A stretch of 64,000 bases of DNA from Streptomyces olindensis (GTDB lineage Bacteria; Actinomycetota; Actinomycetes; Streptomycetales; Streptomycetaceae). The stretch is from contig JJOH01000024.1 in assembly GCA_000696115.1 (NCBI GenBank), positions 1-64,000 on the forward strand, in the 5' to 3' direction. A model generated the notes under the pieces. It was not told the origin of the DNA and did no database searches. It saw nothing but the letters and a program-made list of their open reading frames with translations. Positions 45,285 to 54,061 of the stretch are shown here, one piece after another. The position numbers and the translations under genes are program-made. How positions within the stretch are numbered: position 1 is the stretch's first letter; each line of letters opens with the position of its first letter.

Positions 45285-46112
45285 GTGGGCCGAGTATCGA
45301 CCGTTCGTCGTTGGGTCAGGCACTCCGGGTTGAGGCCTGTCGCGTCAGTGCTGGGTGGGTACGTCGCCATGCGCACCCTCGGAACCGGCATCCGGCGGTA
45401 CACGCCGCCGAGCGTCATGGACTTCACCTGCTCCGGAGGCAAGCTGACCACATCGGCGGCGACATTCCTGCGGGACCTGGGCTGGGACGCGACCGAGATC
45501 GCGGGTGTCCTGGACGAGTACCAGGAGGTCACCGAGGGACTGGCCGCCCGCTACGCCGACACGGCGCTCTGCTACCCCCGGACTCACGGCGTGGAGGCGG
45601 AGACCAGCGCGGTGCTGTACGGAGTGAGCCGGCTGCTGAGGCCTCAGTCCGTGGTGGAGACCGGTGTGGCCGACGGTCGATCCTCCTGGCTGATCCTCGC
45701 CGCACTCGAGCGCAATGGCTCAGGGGTGCTGCACAGCTTTGACATCAACCACACGGCCGGTCGGTTGGTCGGCGAACACCCCCAGTGGCAGTTGGAGATC
45801 CTCAACCATAAGGATCCCGCGGCGAGCTTCGGTCAGGCGCTGGAGCGCGTGGGATCCATCGACTTCTTCTTCCACGACAGCGACCATCTGTACCTTCCGC
45901 AGCTGTTCGAGTACGGGCAGGCCTGGCCCAGGATGGCCCAGGGCGGCGTCTTCGCCAGCGACGACGTCAACTGCAGCAGGGCCTTTTTGGACTTCTGCGG
46001 GCACCACCGTCAACGCCCGGCCTTCCTGTTCGACTCCAGGAAGATCACTGGCGCGGTAAGGCTGCCGGGCGTTCCACAGCGGCGCACTGAACAACTCCAG
46101 CGGGTGGTCTAG
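45285..46112 (+). CDS. Class I SAM-dependent methyltransferase
   Basis: 275 residues from the GTG at 45285, chosen for gaggaggg 5 bases upstream. VVETGVADGRSSWLILAAL is the SAM-binding motif, VLHSFDINHTAG the acidic second motif, and SIDFFFHDSDHLYLPQLFEYGQAWPRMAQGGVFASDDVN matches the methyltransferase 24 group with HDSDH. Its stop is followed directly by the ATG of the next glycosyltransferase, so they are co-translated. Acts on an island sugar, probably. Confidence 0.84.
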   Translation: MGRVSTVRRWVRHSGLRPVASVLGGYVAMRTLGTGIRRYTPPSVMDFTCSGGKLTTSAATFLRDLGWDATEIAGVLDEYQEVTEGLAARYADTALCYPRTHGVEAETSAVLYGVSRLLRPQSVVETGVADGRSSWLILAALERNGSGVLHSFDINHTAGRLVGEHPQWQLEILNHKDPAASFGQALERVGSIDFFFHDSDHLYLPQLFEYGQAWPRMAQGGVFASDDVNCSRAFLDFCGHHRQRPAFLFDSRKITGAVRLPGVPQRRTEQLQRVV

Positions 46113-47312
46113 ATGGCCGACGTGACGCAGGGCAGGACGGACGGCGAACCGGACTCCGCCATGTCCGGCTCGCGTCCGCGACTCGTCTACGTCATCCCTC
46201 ATCTGTCCGAGGACGAGTCCGAACACTTCGCGCACATCCCGGCGTTGCTGGCAGCTCTGGGGAACCGCGTCGATGTCGCGGTCGCCGTGGAGCGCGGCAC
46301 TCCGCCGGCACGGCTCGCCGGGGTCCGACTCCTGACGCGCGTCCCCGGCCGGAGCCGGGTCGGCCGGATGATCGGCACTGCACTCACCGTCCACCGCCTG
46401 TCCCGCGCCGGCTACCGGACCTACTTTCTGCGCTACTCCACGCTCTTCGTGATCGTCCTGCTCCTGACCTACCCGCTGTACCGCAACCGCATCCTGCTGT
46501 GGCGCAGCGGCCTCGCCGAACTGCGAGAACCGGGGCAGCGCACGTCGTTGCGGCAGAGAGGCCAACATGCCGTCAACCTCGTGACGGCACGGTTGGTGCA
46601 CTGCCTGGTCACCGGCCCTGAGACCATGGTCCCGCGCATGGCTGGCCTCTGGGGCGTGCCACGGCACAGGATGCGACTTCTCTACAACGACATTGATACC
46701 GAGCGGTTCTCTCCCCTGTCCGCTGAAGCACGGGCCGAGGCACGAGCGAGGCTTGGCTGGTCCGAAGGCGAGTTCATCCTGCTGTTCGTCCATCGACTGT
46801 CGTTCCGAAGGGGGACCCGCCTCCTCGCGCCGCTGCTCAAGGCTCTTCTTTCCGGCGCCGAAGATCCGCGCGGTGCACGTGTCAGGCTCATCGTCGTCGG
46901 AGACGGCCCTGACCGGCCCCTTCTGACCCGCGAGGCAGCGGACCCCGCGCTGGACGGGCGGATGCTGCTGCTGGGTGCGGTCCCCAATCGCGACCTGCCC
47001 GAGTTGTACGCGGCGGCGGACTGCGTCGTCATGCCGAGCTACGAGGAAGGCTTCCCGCGGGTTCTGCTGGAGGCGATGGCCTGCGGTACACCTGTCGTGA
47101 CGACTGATGCAGGGGGGTCCGCCGACGTAGTTGGAGCCGGCTACCCCTACGTGGCGCGCGTCGGCAACCTTGACGCGCTGGCCACCCATGTCCGCTCCGT
47201 GATGGACAGGCCCTACGCCGACCGGTGTGCCATGGGCCTGCTGCTCCGACGGCGCGCGCAGAAGGAGTTCTCACCGGAGCGCGTTGCCGAGATGTTCGAG
47301 GCGATTCTCTGA
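46113..47312 (+). CDS. Glycosyltransferase family 4
   Basis: 399 residues. PRLVYVIPHLSEDESEHFAHIPALLAAL at the start, then a hydrophobic stretch FVIVLLLTYPLYRN, and in the nucleotide half FILLFVHRLSFRRGTRLLAPLL, LIVVGDGPDRPLL, VMPSYEEGFPRVLLEAMACGTPVVTTDAGGSADVV with an EX7E site. The ATG follows the preceding stop without spacing. GT-B fold enzyme working on the cytosolic side of the membrane. Confidence 0.88.
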   Translation: MADVTQGRTDGEPDSAMSGSRPRLVYVIPHLSEDESEHFAHIPALLAALGNRVDVAVAVERGTPPARLAGVRLLTRVPGRSRVGRMIGTALTVHRLSRAGYRTYFLRYSTLFVIVLLLTYPLYRNRILLWRSGLAELREPGQRTSLRQRGQHAVNLVTARLVHCLVTGPETMVPRMAGLWGVPRHRMRLLYNDIDTERFSPLSAEARAEARARLGWSEGEFILLFVHRLSFRRGTRLLAPLLKALLSGAEDPRGARVRLIVVGDGPDRPLLTREAADPALDGRMLLLGAVPNRDLPELYAAADCVVMPSYEEGFPRVLLEAMACGTPVVTTDAGGSADVVGAGYPYVARVGNLDALATHVRSVMDRPYADRCAMGLLLRRRAQKEFSPERVAEMFEAIL

Positions 47313-47428
47313 TCGCTGCCTTTCACCGACCTCGTTCCGGATGATCCGATGCAACGCCCTATGGGCGATCACGGCACAGCGGTGCGGCGCTGGTTCTAGG
47401 ACGAGGCGCCGCGCCGGGCCGCGGCCCT

Positions 47429-48058
47429 TCACCGACCGGGTTGAAGGCGCGCGAGATAGTTCGCGCACAGGAGGTTGGGCCACCGGCACACTGCCCATCC
47501 GATGCGCTGGAACTTCGGTCCGATCAGGGCTCGTTCGTCCGTGACCCGCCATCCGTGCTCGCGAGCCGAGTTCCGCACGAACTTCCGTGCCTCGTCCAGG
47601 GAGAAGAACCAGCGGTGCCGGTCCCCGGGCGGTGCGGTGGGCAGTCCGTACTTTCCGGAGATGGGCTTCCCCCGCAGATGCCTGACGCGGGTGCGCACCT
47701 CGTAACAGTTGGGAAGGGTGATGAGGATGTCCTCTCGGGCGACCCGGCACAGTTCCGAGAAACCTCGGTAGATGTCGTCGGTGTGCTCGAGAACGTCGAA
47801 GGCGGTGACCACCTCTGCCGATCTGTCCTCGAACGGCAGACGATCGCCGAGATCGGCCACTACTTCTGCCGTAGGGTCGACGTCCACGCCTACGTAGCTC
47901 ACTTGGCGGCCTTTCAGCGCCGTCTCGAGTTCGCGCGTGCGGCACCCAACGTCAATCACGGTGCCCTTCCACATGGAAGGGTACGTATGAACGATTCCAG
48001 ACAGTCTGTCCAGGGCCGTCCCTCCATCGATTTTTGCGATGTCCATGATCAAAGTCAT
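47429..48058 (-). CDS. Class I SAM-dependent methyltransferase
   Basis: 209 residues from the ATG at 48058, overlapping the epimerase stop (ATGA). GTVIDVGCRTRELETALKG is the SAM-binding motif, VSYVGVDVDP motif II, and FEDRSAEVVTAFDVLEHTDDIYRGFSELCRV fits the Methyltransf_11 type. RHRWFFSLDEARKFV is typical of sugar or polyprenol-linked methyltransferases in capsule loci. Probably modifies a sugar. Confidence 0.83.
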   Translation of the reverse strand: MTLIMDIAKIDGGTALDRLSGIVHTYPSMWKGTVIDVGCRTRELETALKGRQVSYVGVDVDPTAEVVADLGDRLPFEDRSAEVVTAFDVLEHTDDIYRGFSELCRVAREDILITLPNCYEVRTRVRHLRGKPISGKYGLPTAPPGDRHRWFFSLDEARKFVRNSAREHGWRVTDERALIGPKFQRIGWAVCRWPNLLCANYLARLQPGR

Positions 48059-49056
48059 CGAGACTCCTTCGGTCCATATGTGTCGTCCGGCGCGACGACG
48101 GACAGCGACCGCCACTGGCGCCGGATACCCTCGGCCAGCGTGACCGAGGGTTCATAGCCGAGCAGCTCACGCGCCTTCGTGAGATCCGCTTCGGTCACCT
48201 GCACATCGCCTGGCTGATGCGTGTCTCCGTGCACCGGAACCTCGGCGCCGGTGATCTCGGCGATGCGGCTGAGCACGTCGAGCACGGAAACGCTGTCCCC
48301 GCCGCCGACGTTGACCGCTTCCGCGGTCGCCTCCGCGGTCGCCGCGGCAGCGGTGGCCGCGACGGCGTCCGCAACGTAGGTGAAGTCCCGGCGCTGGCGG
48401 CCGTCCCCGTAGAGCCGCAGCGGCTGTCCCGTGCGGACCGCGCGCAGCATCCGGCCGATGGCCATGTCCGGCCGCTGGCGCGGGCCGTACACCGTGAAGT
48501 AGCGCAGTGCGACCACGCTGGTGGGGCTTGCCGGAGCGAGCGCGTAGGCGAGAGCGAGACGTTCGGCCGCGAGCTTGGTCACCCCGTACGGCGACAGCGG
48601 AGCCGTGAGGCACTCCTCGTGCAGGGGCCCTTTGCCCATCGCGTCCCCGTACACGCTGGAGGAGGAGGCGAGAACCAGGCGGGGGACGCCGCAGGACACG
48701 CATGCGTCCAGCAGGCGTTGCGTCGCCAGCACGTTGCACGCGACGTATTCGCCGAAACCGTCCCCCCAGGAGGGTCGGACGCCCGGGATGGCGGCGAGGT
48801 GGAAGACGGCGTCCGCGCCGTCGACCCATGGCTTGATCTCGTCCGTGACGAGGTCGCCCTGAACCAGCCGGAAGCCCGGGCGGCCCAGCGCGCTCGCGAG
48901 GTTCTCCGCCGCCATGGCGTTGTCACGGGGTGAACGCCGGTCGACGCCCAGAACGGTGGTCCCACGTTGCAGCAGGGCGTCCACGAGGTGGGAGCCGATG
49001 AAGCCCGCCGCCCCGGTCACAACAGCACGTTCGACGCAGTGCGCCGTACTCATCAC
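48055..49056 (-). CDS. NAD-dependent epimerase (UDP-glucuronate 4-epimerase-like)
   Basis: 333 residues. TGAAGFIGSHL (14-24), SSSSVYGDAM, YGVTK (Tyr157, Lys161), VALRYFTVYGPRQRPDMAIGRML and LYGDGRQRRDFTYVADAV. The YFTVYGPRQRPDMA block is characteristic of UDP-glucuronate 4-epimerases, giving UDP-galacturonic acid from UDP-glucuronic acid. This suits the UDP-sugar dehydrogenase in the island. First gene of a two-gene unit; the 44-bp element lies 73 bp upstream of its GTG start (ATG three bases later). Confidence 0.88.
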   Translation of the reverse strand: MMSTAHCVERAVVTGAAGFIGSHLVDALLQRGTTVLGVDRRSPRDNAMAAENLASALGRPGFRLVQGDLVTDEIKPWVDGADAVFHLAAIPGVRPSWGDGFGEYVACNVLATQRLLDACVSCGVPRLVLASSSSVYGDAMGKGPLHEECLTAPLSPYGVTKLAAERLALAYALAPASPTSVVALRYFTVYGPRQRPDMAIGRMLRAVRTGQPLRLYGDGRQRRDFTYVADAVAATAAAATAEATAEAVNVGGGDSVSVLDVLSRIAEITGAEVPVHGDTHQPGDVQVTEADLTKARELLGYEPSVTLAEGIRRQWRSLSVVAPDDTYGPKESR

Positions 49057-49128
49057 GGATCCCTTTCCGTCGGCACGGCCCGTGCCGCATCAGCGGTCAC
49101 GGACCGTCACCAGTGAACCGAACGCCAC

Positions 49129-49172
49129 ATTCTTACCGAATTGGGCGATATTTTCGGTTCAGACATTCTGGG
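49129..49172 (-). promoter_or_regulatory. Shared upstream element, copy B
   Basis: 44 bp in front of the epimerase gene, differing from copy A at eight positions, most of them in one 5-base block in the centre left. Conserved parts on the + strand: attctta, gg cgatattt, cggttcagacat and ctggg. It lies in the 181-bp gap after the FkbM gene ending at 49238 and reads on the minus strand. Confidence 0.6.
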
Positions 49173-49237
49173 CACTTCCGCGATTGCGCCTTCAGGTGGG
49201 AGCCGAGCGTCGGCACCGCTTCGCTTTCTGTCCGCGG

Positions 49238-50119
49238 TCAGACCCTCCCGGTGAGCCGCGCTTCCACTTCCCGCCGCCGCTGACGGCACACCGCCAGAAC
49301 GTCGGGCTGCCCCGGGCGCAGCGGATCCGGAGCTCCGACAAGCCGGTTGCCGTGCGGGTCGTAGAGCACCACGTCGTAACCGTGGTCACCGAGCCACCGC
49401 CGGACCTCACGCGCCGTGGAGCCGAAGCGGCGGAGGAACGTGTCGACGAGTTCGAGCATCCACACCGCCGGCTCGCCCCGGGCGACGAGGCGGCCCGCGC
49501 CGCGCAGCGCCAGGTGCTCCGCACCCTCGACATCGAGCTTGCCCATGGCGAAGGGACGCTCGGGCAGGGTGTCGTCGAGTCGGCCGAGCCTCACCCGCAC
49601 GGTGTTGTCGCTGTCGGCATCCGTCCGGATACGCGAGCCCGTACCCCTGATGACGAACGACGTCGTACCCGGCTCCGTTCCGATCGCCATTTCGTGGACG
49701 GTCACGCACCCGAGGGAATTCGCATCCACGTTGTCCCGCAGCCGTTGGGCGAACGCGGGGACGGCCTCGAAGGAGTGCACCGCTCCGCTCGGACCCACGA
49801 GCTGCGCGGCGAGCAAGGTGAACATTCCCTCGTTGGCGCCGCCGTCGATGAATCCGTCCCCTGGACGGAGATAGCGCTTCATGAAGGTCATCTCTTCATA
49901 GTCGGGAAGTCCCCCGAAATAGACGAAGCGCCCCGGCTGCGTGCTGTCGGGGTAGGCACGGAACGACAAGTCGCCGTACACGGACAGGTCGACCGGCCGC
50001 CGGACCAGTCGCTTCCAGGCCTGCCACCCGGCCATGCCGGCCAGAGCCCGGGCCCGCCGCCCGCGGTTGGCGGGATGCTCCCAGGCCAGTCTGACCATCT
50101 CAGGAATGGTTGTCGGCAA
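49238..50119 (-). CDS. FkbM-family SAM methyltransferase
   Basis: 293 residues from the TTG at 50119, with AAAGGAG 7 bases upstream. GDGFIDGGANEGMFTLLAAQLVG holds the SAM motif, VHSFEAVPAFAQRLRDNV motif II, and KLDVEGAEHLALRGAGRL the FkbM block. About 90 N-terminal residues (YFGGLPDYEEMTFMKRYLRPG) are typical. Fourteen bases separate it from the upstream glycosyltransferase, so they share a transcript. The second O-methyltransferase of this type in the island. Confidence 0.88.
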   Translation of the reverse strand: MPTTIPEMVRLAWEHPANRGRRARALAGMAGWQAWKRLVRRPVDLSVYGDLSFRAYPDSTQPGRFVYFGGLPDYEEMTFMKRYLRPGDGFIDGGANEGMFTLLAAQLVGPSGAVHSFEAVPAFAQRLRDNVDANSLGCVTVHEMAIGTEPGTTSFVIRGTGSRIRTDADSDNTVRVRLGRLDDTLPERPFAMGKLDVEGAEHLALRGAGRLVARGEPAVWMLELVDTFLRRFGSTAREVRRWLGDHGYDVVLYDPHGNRLVGAPDPLRPGQPDVLAVCRQRRREVEARLTGRV

Positions 50120-50132
50120 TGGTCTGCTCCTT

Positions 50133-51263
50133 TCAGTGTCCGGCGAGGGCGCGCCGCCGTCCCAGCGCCACCTGGTACCAGTCGTCCACGCGCCGGGCGA
50201 CCCGGGACCAGTCCAGTTCCGCGGCCGCGCGCAGCCCGAGTTCACTCATCCGGTGACGGCCCGCCTCGTCGTCGAGCACGGTTCTCAGGGTGTTCACCAG
50301 GCTCTGCCTCGACCCGGACGGAAAGACCCGGTACGCCTCGCGGACGGTCACCACGGGATCGAGCAGGGCGTCCGAGGACACCACGACGGGCGTTCCGAGC
50401 GCCAGCGCCTCCAGCGCCGCCGTAGGCACGCCCTCACCCTTTCCGGGGAGTCGCCGTGAGGCGAGTACGAACACCTCGGCTCGCCGGACCAGGTCGTAGA
50501 CCTCCTGCCGGGGCAGAGGGCCGAGGAGTGCGACACCCGGACCCGCCGCCGCGAGCCGGCTCAGGCGGTCACGCTCCGGCCCTTCGCCTGCGATGACGAG
50601 TCGCACCCCCGGCCGGCTGCTCGCCAGTTCGTGGAACGCCTCGATGAGCAGACCGTGGTTCTTCATCGGGTTCAACGCGCCGACACTGACGACCAGGCCG
50701 CGCTCACGAGCCCGGCCGTAGACGGGAGGTGGCATGGCCGACAGTTCCAGGCCGCTGGACATGGTCAGGATGCGTCTCGGATCCACGCCACGCGCCACAA
50801 GGCCGGCAGCGGTCACCGACCCCAGCGCGATGAACGCCTCCACACTGCGGAAGGCACGTCGAGCGAGCCACTGATGCTGGTCGGCGAGTGCCGCATGGAC
50901 CGTCAGGAACAGCGGGATTCCCAGCCGTCGGCAGACGGGCCCCAGCCAGGCGGCCTCGACGTGGTCGCCGTGAAGGTGCACCAAGTCCACGACACGTCTT
51001 GTCGAGCCTGCGCAGAGGTCCGTGATCGCGGCAGCCGTTGCCGCCGCGAACGCGAGCCGGTCGGACGCCGGCGCCAGCATCCGGGACGGGGCAGTCCTTC
51101 GCAACGGCAGCCGCGTGGCACCGACCGGTACCGTCGCGCCATGCCGGAACGAGAGCGTCACCCGGTTTCCGCCCCGCACCTGATGATGCGTCAGGCGCTC
51201 GGCGTGACGCTCCATTCCGCCCTGCAGGGGAGGGATCCGGTAGCTTACCCGCACGATGTGCAT
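50133..51263 (-). CDS. Glycosyltransferase family 4
   Basis: 376 residues from the ATG at 51263. MHIVRVSYRIPPLQGGMERHAERLTHHQV is the acceptor loop; LVVSVGALNPMKNHGLLIEAF, RLVIAGEGPERDRL and LASRRLPGKGEGVPTAALEALALGTPVVVSSDALLDPVV form the donor half, with the first Glu of EX7E in KGEGVPTAALEA. The N-terminal QGGMERH is common in polysaccharide GTs. Ends at RRRALAGH. In one transcript with the FkbM gene. Confidence 0.88.
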   Translation of the reverse strand: MHIVRVSYRIPPLQGGMERHAERLTHHQVRGGNRVTLSFRHGATVPVGATRLPLRRTAPSRMLAPASDRLAFAAATAAAITDLCAGSTRRVVDLVHLHGDHVEAAWLGPVCRRLGIPLFLTVHAALADQHQWLARRAFRSVEAFIALGSVTAAGLVARGVDPRRILTMSSGLELSAMPPPVYGRARERGLVVSVGALNPMKNHGLLIEAFHELASSRPGVRLVIAGEGPERDRLSRLAAAGPGVALLGPLPRQEVYDLVRRAEVFVLASRRLPGKGEGVPTAALEALALGTPVVVSSDALLDPVVTVREAYRVFPSGSRQSLVNTLRTVLDDEAGRHRMSELGLRAAAELDWSRVARRVDDWYQVALGRRRALAGH

Positions 51264-51428
51264 CGCCGCGTTGCTCCACCTTGTGTGACGGATCGACAGT
51301 CGGCAGGGCGTCGCTGTCACCGATGACAACCGCCCACGACCTCGACTGAATAGACACACTGAAGGATCGCGACGTTTCGCGCTTTCTCCCGCTCGCCCCG
51401 CCGATCTTCACTGGAACGGCAGAGCCGT

Positions 51429-52298
51429 TCAGCCCTTGGAGTCGCCGGTGCGCCCGGCCGCAACAAAGACCACGCGGAACGTCTTGGGCCAGAGCTTGCC
51501 GGTGACCAGGAACTGGTCGGTGCCAGGCACGGCCGCGATACCGTTCAGCACGGATCCGTGCACGCGTTCGTCCTTGCGAAGCAGGCCCGAGGCGTCGATG
51601 CTCGCTGTCACCGCACCGGTGGCGGAGTCGATGCGCACAATGCGATCGGTGAACAGGACGTTGGCGTACACCGCCTCGCCGACACACTCGAGTTCGTTCA
51701 GCTTCGTCACCGGCCGGCCGCCCTGGGTGACGTTGACGTCGCCTCTCCTCGCAAGGGTTCTCGGATCCCGGTACGTCAGCCGCGATGATCCGTCGCTCGT
51801 CACCAGCCGATTGCTGGACCGCTGGTGGCACACGCCCCAGCCCTCGTCGGGGTACGGGACACGACGCACCTCCGACAGCGTTCTGGCGTCGCGCTCGATG
51901 GCGATCCGATTCCGCCAGGTGAGCTGCCACAGCTTCCTGCCGACCACGGTGATGCCCTCGCCGAACAACGGTGGGGGCAGCGCCTTCTGACGTGTCGGGC
52001 GCCGGCCGATTGGGCCCGCCCGCACCGAGGAACGACCGGCCAGGCCAGTGCTCTCGTACAACGTGCCGCCGGCCACTTCCAATCCCTGAGTGAAAGCCCG
52101 CGGATCGTGCGGAAGAACCTCGAGCACCATGACGCGCAACTGCTCCACGCCGTCGACGGAGACCGACTCTGCCTTCGCTGCCCTGGTCCCTGCGACCGCG
52201 CCGGCAGCCGCGTGTTCCCTCGCTCCCTCCGCCGCACAGGAGACGAGCAGCGCGCCCGAAATCGCGGCTACCGCAGCGAACAGCAGGCGTTCAGGCAC
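51429..52298 (-). CDS. Glutaminyl cyclase (plant-type beta-propeller) lipoprotein
   Basis: 289 residues from the GTG at 52298 (GAGGAG six bases upstream). Lipoprotein signal ending LLVSC. Then VMVLEVLPHDPRAFTQGLEVAGGTLYESTGLAGRSSVR, FGEGITVVGRKLWQLTWRN, SDGSSRLTYRDPRTL and LNELECVGEAVYANVLFTDRIVRID, the blade order of the PF05096 glutamine cyclotransferase. It converts N-terminal Gln to pyroglutamate on exported proteins or peptides. Its place inside a polysaccharide island is unexpected. Confidence 0.9.
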   Translation of the reverse strand: MPERLLFAAVAAISGALLVSCAAEGAREHAAAGAVAGTRAAKAESVSVDGVEQLRVMVLEVLPHDPRAFTQGLEVAGGTLYESTGLAGRSSVRAGPIGRRPTRQKALPPPLFGEGITVVGRKLWQLTWRNRIAIERDARTLSEVRRVPYPDEGWGVCHQRSSNRLVTSDGSSRLTYRDPRTLARRGDVNVTQGGRPVTKLNELECVGEAVYANVLFTDRIVRIDSATGAVTASIDASGLLRKDERVHGSVLNGIAAVPGTDQFLVTGKLWPKTFRVVFVAAGRTGDSKG

Positions 52299-52533
52299 AG
52301 CAGACTCCTCGCTTGACGGTGACCTTGAGCGGCGGCCTCTGACCAAGACTGCATACACCGGCGAACGGCGAGCATGACTGCCGAATCCGTGCCGCACTGC
52401 GGAAAAGCCACCAGATGGTGCAGCGCTCGATCGGCAGGGTGGATCAAGTGCCCTCAGCAGACCGGTGCCTGCCTACAGGGCTGTTGTCGGGGCGACATTG
52501 GGGTGGCTACCCGGACTGAGGTGTTCGATCCCC

Positions 52534-52557
52534 TACCTTTACCACTACATAAAGGTA
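52534..52557. promoter_or_regulatory. AT-rich palindrome upstream of the BY-kinase gene
   Basis: Perfect 8-bp arms taccttta (52534-52541) and taaaggta (52550-52557), centre accactac-like, 50 bp before the TTG start of the Wzz/BY-kinase gene. In this GC-rich genome an AT-rich exact palindrome at this position looks like an operator or part of the promoter (inference). Confidence 0.55.
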
Positions 52558-52606
52558 ACAGTGTGTCATCTTCGGGCAATTCGCCTGGCTCAATGAGAGG
52601 TGCAGT

Positions 52607-54061
52607 TTGGATCTCCGAGGATTCTTGAAGGCTCTTGCCAGACGTTGGCCGACTGCCGTGGTCTGTCTGGTGATCGGTGTCGGGGCCGCATGCTCCGCTA
52701 CCGGCTTGAGCACCCCCGTCTACGAGGCGCGGACTCAGCTCTTCGTCGCTACCCGCAATAGCGAGGACATGGTTCAGCTGACTCAGGGGCAGAGCTTCTC
52801 CCAGGCGCGTGTGCAGTCGTACGCCTCGATCGTCACCACCAGTCAGGTGACCCAGCCGGTGGTACGTGCGCTGAGGCTTCGCACCACACCGGAGGAACTG
52901 GCGTCCCGGATCAGCGCCGAAGCCCCGCTCAACACCGTGCTCATCAACATCAGCGTCCGGGATACCGTCCCCGAGCGTGCCGCGGCGATCGCCAACACCG
53001 TAGCCAGGCGTTTCACGTACGTCGTCGAACAACTGGAAACACCACCCAGCCCGACGCCCCCCAGGCAGACCGACGACCGGCGGCCTCCCCCGCCCGTCTC
53101 GCCCGTCTCGCTGGGCATCACCGAGAAGGCGGCCACCCCCTCCGCCCCTGTCTCGCCACGTCCGTTGCTCAACCTGGCCGTCGGAGTGCTCGGTGGGCTG
53201 CTGGTCGGGGCCGGGCTTGTGATCCTGCGTGAGACTCTCGACACCACCCTGAAGACCGGTCGGGCGCTCGCCGAGTTCTCCGGGCTGCCAGGCCTGGGGT
53301 CCATCCCGTACGACAAGCAAGCACCCAAACGGCCGCTCGTGACCACAGCGGGGCAGCACTCCCCGCGCGCCGAGGCGTTCCGGAAGCTGCGCACGAACCT
53401 GCAGTTCGCCCAGGTCGACGATCGTCCTCGGATCATCATGGTGACCAGTTCGGTGCCTGGCGAGGGCAAGACCAACACCGCGGCGAACCTGGCTCTCTCC
53501 CTCGCGGAGGCGGGTACCTCCACCTGCCTGGTGGACTGCGATCTGCGGCGCCCCTGCGTGGCCAAGACCTTCGGCCTCGTCCAGGACGCCGGACTGACCA
53601 CCGTGCTGATCGGGCAGGCCCGCGTCGGGGACGTCATCCAGCAAGCCGACGATCGGCTCGCGGTGCTCGCCAGTGGCCCCAAGCCACCGAACCCCACCGA
53701 GTTGCTTGCCTCGACCCGGATGAGCGAACTGCTGCATGAGCTCGCGAGCACCTACGAAGTAGTGATCACCGACACGGCGCCGTTGCTGCCGGTCGCCGAT
53801 ACCCTCGGACTCGCTCCGCTGGCTCAGGGCACGTTGCTGGTCGTCCGCGCCTCTAGGACCAACCGTGACCAGGTCCGTGCCTCCGTCGAGGCTCTGGAGC
53901 GCGTGGGCAGTCGCGTCCTGGGCACCGTCTTCAGCATGGCCCCGGCACCGAAAGGCGCCGACTACGACGCCTACAGGGGATACGGCGAACTGCCCGCACC
54001 GCGCGTGTCGGCCCATCTGGACGAGAGCGGCGCGCCTGCGGCGACAACTGGTGAGAAGTGA
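52607..54061 (+). CDS. Polysaccharide co-polymerase fused to bacterial tyrosine autokinase (Wzc/CpsCD-like)
   Basis: 484 residues from the TTG at 52607 (gagaggtgcag upstream). Membrane segment 1 (about 14-35), a Wzz-type extracellular part with YEARTQLFVATR and SYASIVTTSQVTQPVV, a Pro-rich region (145-185), segment 2 (188-207), then the BY-kinase: Walker A SSVPGEGKTN (281-290), Walker A' CLVDCDLRRP (307-316), Walker B VVITDTAP. The C-terminus has the tyrosine cluster YDAYRGYG (453-460), the autophosphorylation site. It controls chain length and assembly; the low-Mr phosphatase at 26.8 kb is the probable counterpart. Short total tail compared with Wzc. Confidence 0.92.
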   Translation: MDLRGFLKALARRWPTAVVCLVIGVGAACSATGLSTPVYEARTQLFVATRNSEDMVQLTQGQSFSQARVQSYASIVTTSQVTQPVVRALRLRTTPEELASRISAEAPLNTVLINISVRDTVPERAAAIANTVARRFTYVVEQLETPPSPTPPRQTDDRRPPPPVSPVSLGITEKAATPSAPVSPRPLLNLAVGVLGGLLVGAGLVILRETLDTTLKTGRALAEFSGLPGLGSIPYDKQAPKRPLVTTAGQHSPRAEAFRKLRTNLQFAQVDDRPRIIMVTSSVPGEGKTNTAANLALSLAEAGTSTCLVDCDLRRPCVAKTFGLVQDAGLTTVLIGQARVGDVIQQADDRLAVLASGPKPPNPTELLASTRMSELLHELASTYEVVITDTAPLLPVADTLGLAPLAQGTLLVVRASRTNRDQVRASVEALERVGSRVLGTVFSMAPAPKGADYDAYRGYGELPAPRVSAHLDESGAPAATTGEK

